Source: Symbiobacterium thermophilum IAM 14863 | GTDB lineage: Bacteria > Bacillota > Sulfobacillia > Symbiobacteriales > Symbiobacteriaceae | Assembly (NCBI RefSeq): GCF_000009905.1 | Contig: NC_006177.1 | Coordinates: forward strand, 3,110,595 to 3,174,594 | DNA: 64,000 nucleotides | Direction: 5' to 3' | Shown here: positions 17,668-25,951 of the stretch, piece by piece | Position numbering within the stretch: position 1 is the first letter of the stretch | Layout: each line of letters opens with the position of its first letter | Made by a program: the position numbers and the translations under genes | The notes under the pieces: model-generated | Database searches by the model: none | What the model saw: only the letters and a program-made list of their open reading frames with translations | What the model was told of the DNA's origin: nothing

Positions 17668-18657
17668 CTACCCGCCGATGCCGTGCATGACCCGCAGGAC
17701 GTAGTCCGACTCGGCGTCGTCGAAGTTGTGCTCCCGGGGCTTGCGCAGGATCGCGTCCGCCAGGGCGTTCCGCAGATCGTCATCGGTCTTCTCCGGGTCG
17801 CGGATCACCGGCTTCAGGTCCACCTCGTGGACGTGGCCCAGGCAGGGGTTGACCTTGCCGTCAGCCGACAGCCGGATGCGGTTGCACTCCGCGCAGAAGC
17901 ACTCGGTGACGGCCGAGATGAAGCCCACCGTGCCCTTGGCGCCGGGCAGCCGCCAGTACTTGGCGGGCCCGTTGCCCCGGACGCCCCCGCGCACCGGCTC
18001 CAGGTCGCCGAACTCGTCCAGCAGCCGCTCCCGCATCTCGGCCGCGGGGACCAGGTTCTCCCAGGTGAACTGATAGCCTTCCGAGAAGGGCATGACCTCG
18101 ATGTAGCGCACGTGGATCGGCCGATCCAGAGTCAGCCGGGCCATGTCGCCGATCTCGTCGTCGTTCCAGCCGCGGATGACCACCATGTTCAGCTTCACCG
18201 GCTCCATGCCCAGTTCCAGCGCGGCCTCCGCCGCCTCCAACACCTGGGCCGGGCTGCCGCTCAGCCGGGCAATCTTCGTGAAGCGGTCGGGGCGCAGCGT
18301 GTCCAGGGAAATGTTCACGCGGTCGACCCCCGCGGCCTTCAGGTCCTTCGCCATCGGGGCGAAGAGCAGGCCGTTGGTGGAGAGCGAGAGGTCGGTCACG
18401 CCCAGGGGCTTCAACTGCGCCAGGAACTCCACGATGCCCTGGCGCACCAGCGGCTCGCCGCCTGTCACGCGGATGCGGTCGATCCCCAGGCCGACCGCGG
18501 CCTTGACGACGCGCAGAATCTCCTCGTAGCGGAGGTACTCGTCGTGCGGTCCCAGCTTGACACCGGTCAGGGGCATGCAGTAGACGCAGCGAAGGTTGCA
18601 GCGGTCGGTCACGGAGATGCGCATGTAGTTGACTTTGCGGCCCCACTGGTCGATCAC
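17668..18657 (-). CDS. moaA: GTP 3',8-cyclase MoaA
   Basis: MoaA is a radical SAM enzyme that rearranges GTP with MoaC to start molybdopterin synthesis. The 329-residue protein has the SAM cluster C20-x3-C24-x2-C27 (CNLRCVYC) and the C-terminal substrate cluster C255-x2-C258-x13-C272. It ends in the Gly-Gly dipeptide required for activity (HGIGG). The gene follows moeA-PBP by 24 bases and precedes moaC, so the whole run is controlled by the molybdenum-cofactor riboswitch at 21.9 kb. Confidence 0.97.
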   Translation of the reverse strand: MIDQWGRKVNYMRISVTDRCNLRCVYCMPLTGVKLGPHDEYLRYEEILRVVKAAVGLGIDRIRVTGGEPLVRQGIVEFLAQLKPLGVTDLSLSTNGLLFAPMAKDLKAAGVDRVNISLDTLRPDRFTKIARLSGSPAQVLEAAEAALELGMEPVKLNMVVIRGWNDDEIGDMARLTLDRPIHVRYIEVMPFSEGYQFTWENLVPAAEMRERLLDEFGDLEPVRGGVRGNGPAKYWRLPGAKGTVGFISAVTECFCAECNRIRLSADGKVNPCLGHVHEVDLKPVIRDPEKTDDDLRNALADAILRKPREHNFDDAESDYVLRVMHGIGG

Positions 18658-18681
18658 GGGGTACCGCCCCCTTTCTTTCGG

Positions 18682-20607
18682 TCAGACCCGACGGATCCGG
18701 CCGGAGTCGCTGCAGTCATAGCCGCCCAGCGCCTCCACAGCCTTCAGGAACTCGGGATCGCGCAGGAGGCTCAGCACCGCCTGGACACCGGGGTGCTCCT
18801 CCAGTTCCGCTGGGATGCAAAGCTCGTACTCTTCCCAGGCCACGGGCACGAAGTCCAGGTCCAGCGCCTGTGCAGCTGAGCGGATGCCCAGTCCTGTGTC
18901 GGCGTCGCCCGCCTTCACGGCCTGGGCGACATTCAGGTGCGTGAACAGCTCCCACCGGTAGCCCTGCACCTGCTCCGGAGAGATCCCCTCCTGCCGCAGG
19001 TGGAAATCCAGGAGCAGACGGGTGCCGGCCCCCCGCTGCCGGTTGACGAACCGCACGTCCGGCCGGGCCAGGTCGCGGAACGACCCGATCCCCTTCGGGT
19101 TGCCCTTCGGCACGATGAACCCCTGCTCCCGCCGGGCCAGCAGCACCAGGAGCGCGGGCCTGCCCAGGTACTTGCGCACGTAGGACGTATTGCACTCGCC
19201 CGTATCCGTGTCCAGCAGGTGGACGCCGGCCATGTGCGCCTCGCCCCGCTTCAGGGCCAGCAGTCCGCCCTGGGAGCCCACGTGGGCGCTGGAGAGGTAG
19301 TAACCGCCCTTGCGGCGCAGCCAGGAGCCCATCAGGTCCAGCGAGGTGTCGTGGGAGCCGATGACCACCACGGTCTCCTGAATGTCGCGCAGCGGCCGGA
19401 GCAGCTCCACCGTCACCTCGGTGCCCTCGCCGATGCCCTCCCGGTCCGCGGGGACGACCAGCAGCCCGTCGGCCCGCACCAGCGAGGTGATCACCGCGGC
19501 GCCCCGGCTGATGGGCGTGGCCACCAGCCGCTCGCCCACGCGGCCCAGCTTCACCCGCACGAACTCCTCGACCCCCATGGGCGAGGTGATCCGCCTGGCC
19601 AGGGAAGCCCGCACCGTCTCCCGCTCGGGCACCGGCAGGCCCTGCGCCCGGAAGACCAGCGGCTTGACGAAGAGGTCCGCCGTCAACCACGTGGAGACCG
19701 GGTAGCCGGGCAACCCGACGAAGGGCTTGCCGTCGATGAGGCCCAGCATCACCGGCTTGCCGGGGCGGACGGCGACGCCGTGGGCGAGTACCTGCCCCAG
19801 CTCCTTCAACACATGTACGGTGTAGTCTTCGCTGCCGGCGGAGGAGCCGGCGTTGACGATGACGATGTCCGACCGGGCGACGGCCTCCCGCACGGCCCGC
19901 CGGATGAGGTCGTAGTCGTCCCGCACGATGGGGTGCCGCACCGGCTCGCCGCCCCACTCCCGCACCAGGGAGAGGATGACCCGGGAGTTGAACTCGATGA
20001 TCTCGCCCTCAGCCGGATCCGCCTTGGGCTCGACGATCTCCGTGCCCGTCGGGATGAACGTCACCCGCGGCCTGCGCACCACCGGCACCTCCAGGATCCC
20101 GGCCGCCAGCAGGGCGCCCAGGTCCTGCGGACGGATGACGTGCCCCTCGGGCAGCAGGATCTCGGTGGCCACCACGTCTTCGCCGATCTGCCGCACGTCC
20201 TGCCACGGGGCGACCGGCGCCAGGATCTCGCAGCGGGCGCCCTGGTGGTGGCCGTCGTCCAGCAGGTTGACGTGCTCCACCATGATCACCGCGTCGCACC
20301 CGGGCGGCAGCGGGTCGCCGGTGTCGACCCAGAAGGCCTGCTCGCCGATGGTGAGGATCCGCGGCGCCGTCTCGGTGGCGCCGAAGGTGTCGCTGGCCTT
20401 GACGGCGATACCGTCCACGGCGGCGGCGTTGTAATGCGGGGCAGAGATGCGGGCCCGCACGGGTTCGCAGGTGATGCGGCCCAGCGCCTCGTCGGTGGGG
20501 ATGACCTCCCGCTGCGGTCCCCACCCGGCCTGGTCGAGCGCACGGAGCAACCGGCTCAGCGCCTCGTCGCGGGGCAGCGATTCCAGGTAGATCTTGCGCG
20601 TGCTCAT
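18682..20607 (-). CDS. MoeA molybdopterin molybdotransferase fused to a periplasmic-binding-protein-like domain
   Basis: Residues 1-405 are a complete MoeA, which inserts molybdate (or tungstate) into adenylylated molybdopterin; the motif VNAGSSAGSEDYT (251-263) and GKPFVGLPGYPVS (293-305) are present. Residues 410-641 form a PBP-like type-2 fold (VVVIGSHDTSLDLMG, IVPKGNPKGIGSFRDL, RGAGTRLLLDFHL, GLGIRSAAQALDLDFVPV) similar to the ligand domain of LysR-like and ModA-like proteins. Such MoeA-PBP fusions are known and may bind metal oxyanions or the cofactor. ATG 20607 overlaps the stop of the upstream moeA by four bases. Confidence 0.95.
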   Translation of the reverse strand: MSTRKIYLESLPRDEALSRLLRALDQAGWGPQREVIPTDEALGRITCEPVRARISAPHYNAAAVDGIAVKASDTFGATETAPRILTIGEQAFWVDTGDPLPPGCDAVIMVEHVNLLDDGHHQGARCEILAPVAPWQDVRQIGEDVVATEILLPEGHVIRPQDLGALLAAGILEVPVVRRPRVTFIPTGTEIVEPKADPAEGEIIEFNSRVILSLVREWGGEPVRHPIVRDDYDLIRRAVREAVARSDIVIVNAGSSAGSEDYTVHVLKELGQVLAHGVAVRPGKPVMLGLIDGKPFVGLPGYPVSTWLTADLFVKPLVFRAQGLPVPERETVRASLARRITSPMGVEEFVRVKLGRVGERLVATPISRGAAVITSLVRADGLLVVPADREGIGEGTEVTVELLRPLRDIQETVVVIGSHDTSLDLMGSWLRRKGGYYLSSAHVGSQGGLLALKRGEAHMAGVHLLDTDTGECNTSYVRKYLGRPALLVLLARREQGFIVPKGNPKGIGSFRDLARPDVRFVNRQRGAGTRLLLDFHLRQEGISPEQVQGYRWELFTHLNVAQAVKAGDADTGLGIRSAAQALDLDFVPVAWEEYELCIPAELEEHPGVQAVLSLLRDPEFLKAVEALGGYDCSDSGRIRRV

Positions 20608-21836
20608 GCCAGGACCTCCACCTCCACCGTGTCGCCGGCCAGCAGTCCCTCGCGGGCCGAGGGGATGATGAGGAACCCGTCCGCCCGCACGAGAGTCGAG
20701 ATCAGGCCGGACTTGCCGTGCACCGGTTCCGCCCAGACCTCGCCGTCTTTCCGGAACAGCCGCACCCGCACGACGTCGGTGCGCCCGGCAGCCGAAGCGA
20801 CGTTCTTGGTGAGCCTCGCCCGCACCGTGGGCCGGAACTCCGGCTCCGGCGGCAGCCCCTGCATCTGCCGGAGCAACGGGGCGACGAACAGGCCGTAGAC
20901 CACCTGCGCCGAGACGGGGTGGCCTGGCAGTCCGACCACCGGAACCCCGTCGCACACCGCCAGGATCGTCGGCTTGCCAGGCTTCAGCTGGACGCCGTGC
21001 ACCAGCACCCCGGGGCTGCCCAACTGGTCGATCAGCCGGGACGTGAGGTCGCGGGCGCCCACGCTGGAGCCGCCGGAGATCAGGACCAGGTCGTAGGCCA
21101 GGCCTTGACGGAGCAGGGACAGGATCTCCTGCTCGTCGTCCCGGGCGAGGCCGAGGTAGTGCGGCTCACCGCCGTCCCGCAGCACCAGGGCCCGCATGGC
21201 CTGGCCGTTGGACTCGCGGATCTGCCCGGGCCCCGGCGCCTCCTCCGGGGGTACCAGCTCGTCCCCCGTGGAGATGATGGCCACCCGCGGCCGCCGCACC
21301 ACGTCGACCTCACGCACGCCGGCGTGGGCGAGCAGGGCCGCCTCCTGAGCCCGGATCATCCGTCCGGCCGGGAGCAGCGGCTCGCCGGCCCGGCAGTCCT
21401 CGCCCCGCTGCATGACGTTCTCGCCCGGCGACACGGGGCGCAGCACGGCGATCTCATCCGGCGCCGACTGCTCGGTGTGCTCCACCATGACGACGGCATC
21501 AGCCCCCTCGGGCAGGGCGCCGCCGGTGGCGATCTTCTGCGCCTCGCCAGGGTGAAGCGGCACCGCGGAAACCTGTCCCATGGGGATCTCCGCGGTAACG
21601 GTGAGGTACGCCGGCAGCCCTTCAGACGCGCCGAAGGTGTCGGCCGACAGAACGGCATAGCCGTCCACTGAGCTGCGGGGAAAGGGGGGCAGATCCTCGG
21701 GAGCGGGCACGGGGGCGGCGGTGATACGCCCCAGGGCTTCCTCCCTTGCGACCCGCTCCGCGGGCATCCGGCGGGTGACGGCGCCGAGGAACTCGACCCG
21801 GGCCTCCTCGACAGATTTCAGCGTGAAAAAGTCCAT
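20604..21836 (-). CDS. moeA: Molybdopterin molybdotransferase MoeA
   Basis: The 410-residue single-domain MoeA carries the hallmark LISGGSSVGARD and PVVGLPGHPVSAQ motifs and the MoCF domain core (VAIISTGDEL). It is the first gene after the riboswitch and overlaps the moeA-PBP gene by ATGA, so both ligases are made together. Two MoeA proteins in one operon often reflect separate use of molybdate and tungstate; with an AOR in the same region that is plausible here but not shown. The start ATG 21836 follows GCAGGTGAGGAC. Confidence 0.95.
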   Translation of the reverse strand: MDFFTLKSVEEARVEFLGAVTRRMPAERVAREEALGRITAAPVPAPEDLPPFPRSSVDGYAVLSADTFGASEGLPAYLTVTAEIPMGQVSAVPLHPGEAQKIATGGALPEGADAVVMVEHTEQSAPDEIAVLRPVSPGENVMQRGEDCRAGEPLLPAGRMIRAQEAALLAHAGVREVDVVRRPRVAIISTGDELVPPEEAPGPGQIRESNGQAMRALVLRDGGEPHYLGLARDDEQEILSLLRQGLAYDLVLISGGSSVGARDLTSRLIDQLGSPGVLVHGVQLKPGKPTILAVCDGVPVVGLPGHPVSAQVVYGLFVAPLLRQMQGLPPEPEFRPTVRARLTKNVASAAGRTDVVRVRLFRKDGEVWAEPVHGKSGLISTLVRADGFLIIPSAREGLLAGDTVEVEVLA

Positions 21837-21869
21837 GTCCTCACCTGCTTCGCCGATACTGCCTGGAGC

Positions 21870-21899
21870 AAAAAAGCTATCTCCCGAACGGAAGATAGC
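21870..21899 (-). terminator. Intrinsic terminator of the Moco riboswitch expression platform
   Basis: On the minus strand a 10-bp stem GCTATCTTCC/GGGAGATAGC with loop GTTC is followed by six T. It lies between the aptamer and moeA with no gene before it, so it acts as an attenuator. Confidence 0.9.
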
Positions 21900-21902
21900 A
21901 GA

Positions 21903-22040
21903 ACGACGCGGGCATCTCCCGCAGTTCCGCCCCTTTCCAACGGGAGGCCGCCAGGTTTCCCCGACAACCCTGGCCCGGTACGACCGGGACCGGTCAGGCG
22001 ACCATACCCCATCGGGTACAGGTCGCATGACTCGGGACGT
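21903..22040 (-). ncRNA. Molybdenum-cofactor (Moco) riboswitch
   Basis: The leader of the moeA-moeA-moaA-moaC operon folds into several helices. A GCGACC/GGTCGC hairpin is capped by TACCC/GGGTA, and a CCAGG/CCTGG stem leads into GGCCTCCCGTTGGAAAGGGG (21930-21949). That last element matches the conserved core of the Moco RNA motif as in the E. coli moaA leader (CUCCCG..UGGAAAGG). A terminator follows directly. Binding of Moco (or the tungsten form) would be expected to favour termination. The exact borders and the Moco-versus-Tuco type are uncertain. Confidence 0.75.
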
Positions 22041-22066
22041 GATCACATCATTCAGTTGCTGGATCC

Positions 22067-22096
22067 ATTATACGGCTTATGACGCGGACAGGGCAA
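22067..22096 (-). promoter_or_regulatory. sigma-A promoter of the molybdopterin operon
   Basis: On the minus strand the -35 TTGCCC (22091-22096) and -10 TATAAT (22067-22072) are 18 bases apart. Transcription would start near 22060, giving a leader of about 220 bases that holds the riboswitch and its terminator. Confidence 0.8.
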
Positions 22097-22256
22097 GCAA
22101 GCTTGGCCCCCTTCCGACATATGTTTAGCTGACCAGGGACAGACTACGTGTTTTCAGGGGTCTGGATGCAGGTGCGCCCCCGGCGGACCAGCGTCCCCAC
22201 TGCACCAGCGCCACGGCGCCGGTCTGTGGCTCGTACGGGCCGGGCAGGCGTACTCG

Positions 22257-22798
22257 GAGCGCACGGCGTGGGCGTGCGCAGTTGTGCACCGTGTGCAAGT
22301 CCAGATGCATACTTGGGGCGCACGGCGTTGGGAGTGCGCAGATGGACCCCGTGCGTGGGTCCGTGTGCGTACCCGGGGTGCACGGCGTTGGGCGTGCGCA
22401 GTTGTTCCCGTGTGCGAGTCCGTATGCGTGCTCGGGGCGCACGGCGTTGTGCGTGCGAAGATGGCCCCGCGCGCGGGCCGTGTGCGTGCCCGGGGCGCAC
22501 GGCGTTGGGCGTGCGCAGTTGTTCCCGTGTGCGAGTCCGTATGCGTGCTCGGGGCGCACGGCGTTGTGCGTGCGAAGATGGCCCCGCGCGCGGGCCGTGT
22601 GCGTGCCCGGGGCGCACGGCGTTGGGCGTTCGCAGCTGTTCCCGTGTGCGAGTCCGTATGCGTGCCCGGGGCGCACGGCGTTGGGCGTTCGCAGCTGTTC
22701 CCGTGTGCGAGTCCGTATGCGTGCTCGGGGCGCACGGCGTTGGACGGGCGAGGTGTGCGCCATGCGAGTCCGTGCGCCCGGTGCGGACCCCCTCATGC
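22257..22798. repeat. Tandem array of nine 58-60 bp repeats with hairpin core
   Basis: Units start at about 22258, 22317, 22377, 22436, 22494, 22553, 22611, 22670 and 22729, each with GCGCACGGCGTTG. Two types alternate: a 59-base unit with AGTTGTTCCCGTGTGCGAGT and a 58-base unit with AAGATGGCCCCGCGCG. The 117-base pair at 22377-22493 is repeated almost exactly at 22494-22610. Several units contain GCGCACG-N8-CGTGCGC, a perfect hairpin. All frames stay open because of base composition, and no convincing gene is present. It is not CRISPR, as there are no unique spacers. The stretch 22100-22256 shows no other feature. Confidence 0.85.
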
Positions 22799-22856
22799 TG
22801 CGTGCGAACCCAGGTGAACTTGCCGAATGCCGAAGGCGGCGAAAGGAGTGGTGCGC

Positions 22857-23909
22857 ATGGCGAGGCGCGGTGCGGCGGTCTTCCGCGTGGCCACCACCTA
22901 CATCGGCACGGTGGTCGGAGCCGGTTTCGCGTCGGGTCAGGAGACGCTGCGCTTCTTCGCCGCGTACGGCCCCGCGGGGCTGGCCGGCATCCTGCTTGCC
23001 ACGCTGCTCTTCTGCGTACTGGGCATCAGCGCCATGAACCTGGGCCGCAGACTCGGAGCAGAGACCCACCGGGAGATCCTTCACCACGTGCTGGGTGCTT
23101 CCCTCGGGCGCATCATGGACGGAGCCATCACCCTGTTCCTGGGCATCACCCTCACCGTCATGATCGCCGGGGGCGGCGCCATCTTCGCCCAGCAACTCGG
23201 GGCGCCGTACGCCCTGGGCACCCTGCTCACCGCGGTGGTCGCCGGCGCCACCATCCTGGCTGGAATGCGCGGGGTCATGGCCGCCAACACCGTCGTCGTC
23301 CCACTGCTCAGCCTCGCGGTACTGGGGCTGGTCGGCGCCTCGCTGCACCACCACGGCCTCGGCGAGGTCCTGAGCGCGCTTTCTCCGCACGCAGCCCTCG
23401 CGCCGGCGCGCTCCTGGTGGATGTCCGCGCTCCTGTACGTCAGCTACAACCTGGTGCTGGCGTTGTCGGTGCTCGGCCCGCTGGGCGCCGAGATCCGGGA
23501 CCGAACGGCCCTGCTCTGGGGCGGCCTGCTGGGCGGCCTCGCCCTCGGCGTGATGGCGGCCGGCATGACGCTGGCGATTTCCGCCCACCTCCCCGAAGCG
23601 GCGGTGGAGATCCCGATGCTGTACCTGACCCGCTTCCACGGCCCCTTCGTGCAGTGGTTCTACGCGGTGGTGCTCTGGGCGGAGATCTACACGACGGCGG
23701 TCGGCTGCGCATACGGCTTCGCCGGGAGGCTCGGCCAGGCCTGGCGATACCGGGAAGCCGTGGTCGCCAGCATCTGTTTCGCACTGGTGGGCAGCGGCTT
23801 CGGGTTCAGCCGGCTCCTGGCCCTGTTCTACCCGCTGTTTGGCCTCGTCGCCCTGGTGGTGCTCGCGGGGCTCTTGCGAGAACCGCTCCGGGGTGTGCCG
23901 CGGGGGTAG
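22857..23909 (+). CDS. YkvI-family membrane transporter
   Basis: The protein is about 350 residues with ten or so hydrophobic helices and starts with the YkvI/APC-like signature TYIGTVVGAGFASGQE at the first helix, a glycine-rich break typical of LeuT-fold carriers. It is related to Bacillus YkvI, whose substrate is unknown; amino-acid-type cargo is a guess. The start ATG 22857 follows AAAGGAG at eight bases; the ATG ten codons upstream lacks a site. The gene sits alone between two tandem repeat arrays. Confidence 0.85.
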   Translation: MARRGAAVFRVATTYIGTVVGAGFASGQETLRFFAAYGPAGLAGILLATLLFCVLGISAMNLGRRLGAETHREILHHVLGASLGRIMDGAITLFLGITLTVMIAGGGAIFAQQLGAPYALGTLLTAVVAGATILAGMRGVMAANTVVVPLLSLAVLGLVGASLHHHGLGEVLSALSPHAALAPARSWWMSALLYVSYNLVLALSVLGPLGAEIRDRTALLWGGLLGGLALGVMAAGMTLAISAHLPEAAVEIPMLYLTRFHGPFVQWFYAVVLWAEIYTTAVGCAYGFAGRLGQAWRYREAVVASICFALVGSGFGFSRLLALFYPLFGLVALVVLAGLLREPLRGVPRG

Positions 23910-23982
23910 GGGGTGTGCGTGGTCGTCACGCGCACCAGTCCCCTACGGATCAACGATCCGGAACAGGGCCCGGGCACCGATC

Positions 23983-24613
23983 TGCGACAGATTTTCACTT
24001 CCGCCGCTCGCCAAGTAGAAATCCCTCGCACTTCGCCCTGGCCCCCTGATCCCGTCACACCTGAACAATCCCGGTCCAGAGCCCCGGCGCCATCTACCTG
24101 CGACGAATTTTCACTTCCCCCCTGCGCCAAGTCGAAATCCCTCGCACTTCGCTCCCGTCCCCTGATCCGTCACACCTGAACTAATCCCGGGCCAGGTCCG
24201 CGGCGTTGCCTATCTAAGACAGATTTCACTTTGCCCGCCTGCGAAGTAGAAATCCGTCGCACTTCCCACCCGCCCCCTGGTCCCGTCACACCTGAGCAAT
24301 CCCGGTCCGAGCCCCGACGCCATCTACCTGCGACGAATTTTCACTTCGCCCCTGCGCCAAGTCGAAATCCCTCGCACTTCGCTCCCGTCCCCTGATCCGT
24401 CACACCTGAACTAATCCCGGGCCAGGTCCGCGGCGTTGCCTATCTAAGACAGATTTTCACTTTGCCCGCCAGCCAAGTAGAAATCCCTCGCACTTCCCAC
24501 CCGCCCCCTGGTCCCGTCACACCTGAACAATCCCGGCCCGAACCCCGGCGCCATCTACCTGCGACAGATTTTCACTTCGCCCGTCAGGCATGTGTAAGTC
24601 CGCCGCACTTTGC
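23983..24613. repeat. Six tandem 114-116 bp repeats, each with a large imperfect hairpin
   Basis: Units start near 23983, 24099, 24215, 24329, 24445 and 24560. Each begins with an imperfect inverted repeat of about 48 bases, TGCGACGAATTTTCACTT ... AAGTCGAAATCCCTCGCA (units vary), followed by a linker containing CGTCACACCTGAAC and CCCGG. Units 2 and 4 are almost identical and so are 3 and 5, giving a second period of about 230 bases. The last unit is degenerate. No ORF with coding character spans it. Nothing else is seen in 23910-23982 or 24614-24754. The hairpins suggest a structured RNA or REP-like element. Confidence 0.85.
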
Positions 24614-24785
24614 CCCGGACCCCTGCTTCAGGGCGCCGCACAACCCCGTTGCGTCAGGCTACCCCCCTGCGCCGCTCCAACAAAACAACCATCCGCCCGA
24701 GCAACTGGCAGGAATTGGGTCGCCATGGCAGAAATCCCCTAATCGGTGAGCGGCATGAAACCAGTGGAGTTCAGCGTGCCGGATG

Positions 24786-24796
24786 CACTGTGGAAA
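24786..24796 (+). repeat. IS target-site duplication, left copy
   Basis: CACTGTGGAAA directly flanks the left IS end and is repeated exactly at the right end. Eleven bases is within the range known for IS4-family elements. Confidence 0.9.
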
Positions 24797-25940
24797 GGGG
24801 GTGTCGCGAAACTCATGCAATGAAGCGTGAGAGCTTGCGTGAACAAGAACCACGCAAACGGTTTGCGTAGAGAATGGATGAGAAGGCGAGAATCCGCCAG
24901 AACACCCAATCCGACACGCCTCTCAAACCCCGAATCCATCCCGGAATCTGTCCGACCTGGAACGGATTGGACAGGTCCTTCAGTTGCGCGTTCACCGATT
25001 CGATCAGCGACCGGTGCTTGCCATAAATCCTCCGTGCCAGGTCGGTTTTCCAGAACTCCAGCGCCGCTTTCCGATAAGGCCCCTGCGCCCGCACTTCTTC
25101 CCCCTCCGGCGTGCCCCGCCGGTTGGGAGCGCACAGGAAGTGCCCGCAACACACATCCGCCCAGAACTTGTACAGGTTCTCGCTGTCGTAGGCGCTATCT
25201 CCCACCCCGTAGGTCAACTCGGCCTTTTGCTTCTGGTCCGCCAGCTTGACCACCTCAGCAAAGAGCGAGACTGCAGGCCTCATCTCATGGATGGCGGCCG
25301 GGGTGACCCGGAAGGCCAACGGGAAACCGGTCCGGCTGATGACCAGGTGCAACTTGTAGCCAAAGAACTTTCCCTTCGAGGTCGCTCCCCAGGTTGCGTC
25401 CGGGTCCTTCCTCCGGAGGGGTACGGGTAAGTCCGTCATGTCGATGGTCAAGACCCGAAGGTCTCCTTGCCGCAGGGAGCGCCGGCGCAGCTTGCGCCAG
25501 AGGCGGGTCCGCAGCCGCCGGACGTCATCGCCGTGCAGGCGGCGGCAGACCACAGACAGATGCGGCACCTGCTCCCAGCCAAGGGCCTTACGGAGCCATG
25601 CTCCCGCTTCCTGTTCCGCATAGTTGAGCGTTTTGCGCAGCGACCAGCCCAGCAAATCCGCTGCAATTCGGAACAGGAGCAGCGAGGGGGTCGAGTACAA
25701 GCGCGGGCGCCCGGTCTTGGGTTGGTTCCTCGGCTTGCGACCCCGCCGTTCGGCAGCAACTTCGTCCAGGAGGCGATGCAAGTGCTGGAGAATCAGGGCC
25801 ACGGCGTGGTACACTGGTCTTGCCACCATCCCCGCGGTTTTGGTTGTTTTGGCGGCTAATCCAACCAATTCGCGGGATATGGTGGCTTTCCTGTTCTATG
25901 CTCCAGGTTTCACTGGCTTACGGGGATTTCGCAACACGCC
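24797..25940. mobile_element. IS4-like insertion sequence, 1144 bp
   Basis: The element is bounded by imperfect inverted repeats (left GGGGGTGTCGCGAAACTC, right inward GGGCGTGTTGCGAAATCC; 14 of 18 match) and by an 11-bp direct duplication. It carries one DDE transposase gene on the minus strand, which appears intact, so the element could still move. The clean duplication points to a fairly recent insertion. Confidence 0.9.
24813..25829 (-). CDS. IS4-family DDE transposase
   Basis: The 338-residue protein (351 if a TTG at 25868 is used) has the DDE triad of DDE_Tnp_1 transposases: Asp in LTIDMTDLPV, Asp in YGVGDSAYDSE, Glu in SLIESVNAQLKDL. The last region follows the IS4 signature approximately (Y-x3-R-x3-E-x6-K in YGKHRSLIESVNAQLK). 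A basic N-terminal region (RRGRKPRNQPKTGRPR) probably binds the terminal repeats. It fills the IS almost end to end and has no frameshift or internal stop. It catalyses cut-and-paste movement of the element. Confidence 0.92.
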   Translation of the reverse strand: MVARPVYHAVALILQHLHRLLDEVAAERRGRKPRNQPKTGRPRLYSTPSLLLFRIAADLLGWSLRKTLNYAEQEAGAWLRKALGWEQVPHLSVVCRRLHGDDVRRLRTRLWRKLRRRSLRQGDLRVLTIDMTDLPVPLRRKDPDATWGATSKGKFFGYKLHLVISRTGFPLAFRVTPAAIHEMRPAVSLFAEVVKLADQKQKAELTYGVGDSAYDSENLYKFWADVCCGHFLCAPNRRGTPEGEEVRAQGPYRKAALEFWKTDLARRIYGKHRSLIESVNAQLKDLSNPFQVGQIPGWIRGLRGVSDWVFWRILAFSSILYANRLRGSCSRKLSRFIA

Positions 25941-25951
25941 CACTGTGGAAA
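25941..25951 (+). repeat. IS target-site duplication, right copy
   Basis: This is the second copy of CACTGTGGAAA, directly after the right inverted repeat; the interrupted reading frame resumes with GAC AGG ACG. Confidence 0.9.

Noticed and set aside
22125-23639. Long minus-strand frames across the first repeat array and the YkvI gene
   Set aside because: Every frame of this GC-rich repeat is open; the translated Arg/Thr/His-rich repeats change with the frame, have no start site and run on antisense to a real gene.
22257-24613. CRISPR array
   Set aside because: Both arrays have long repeats with no unique spacers of constant size and no cas genes nearby.
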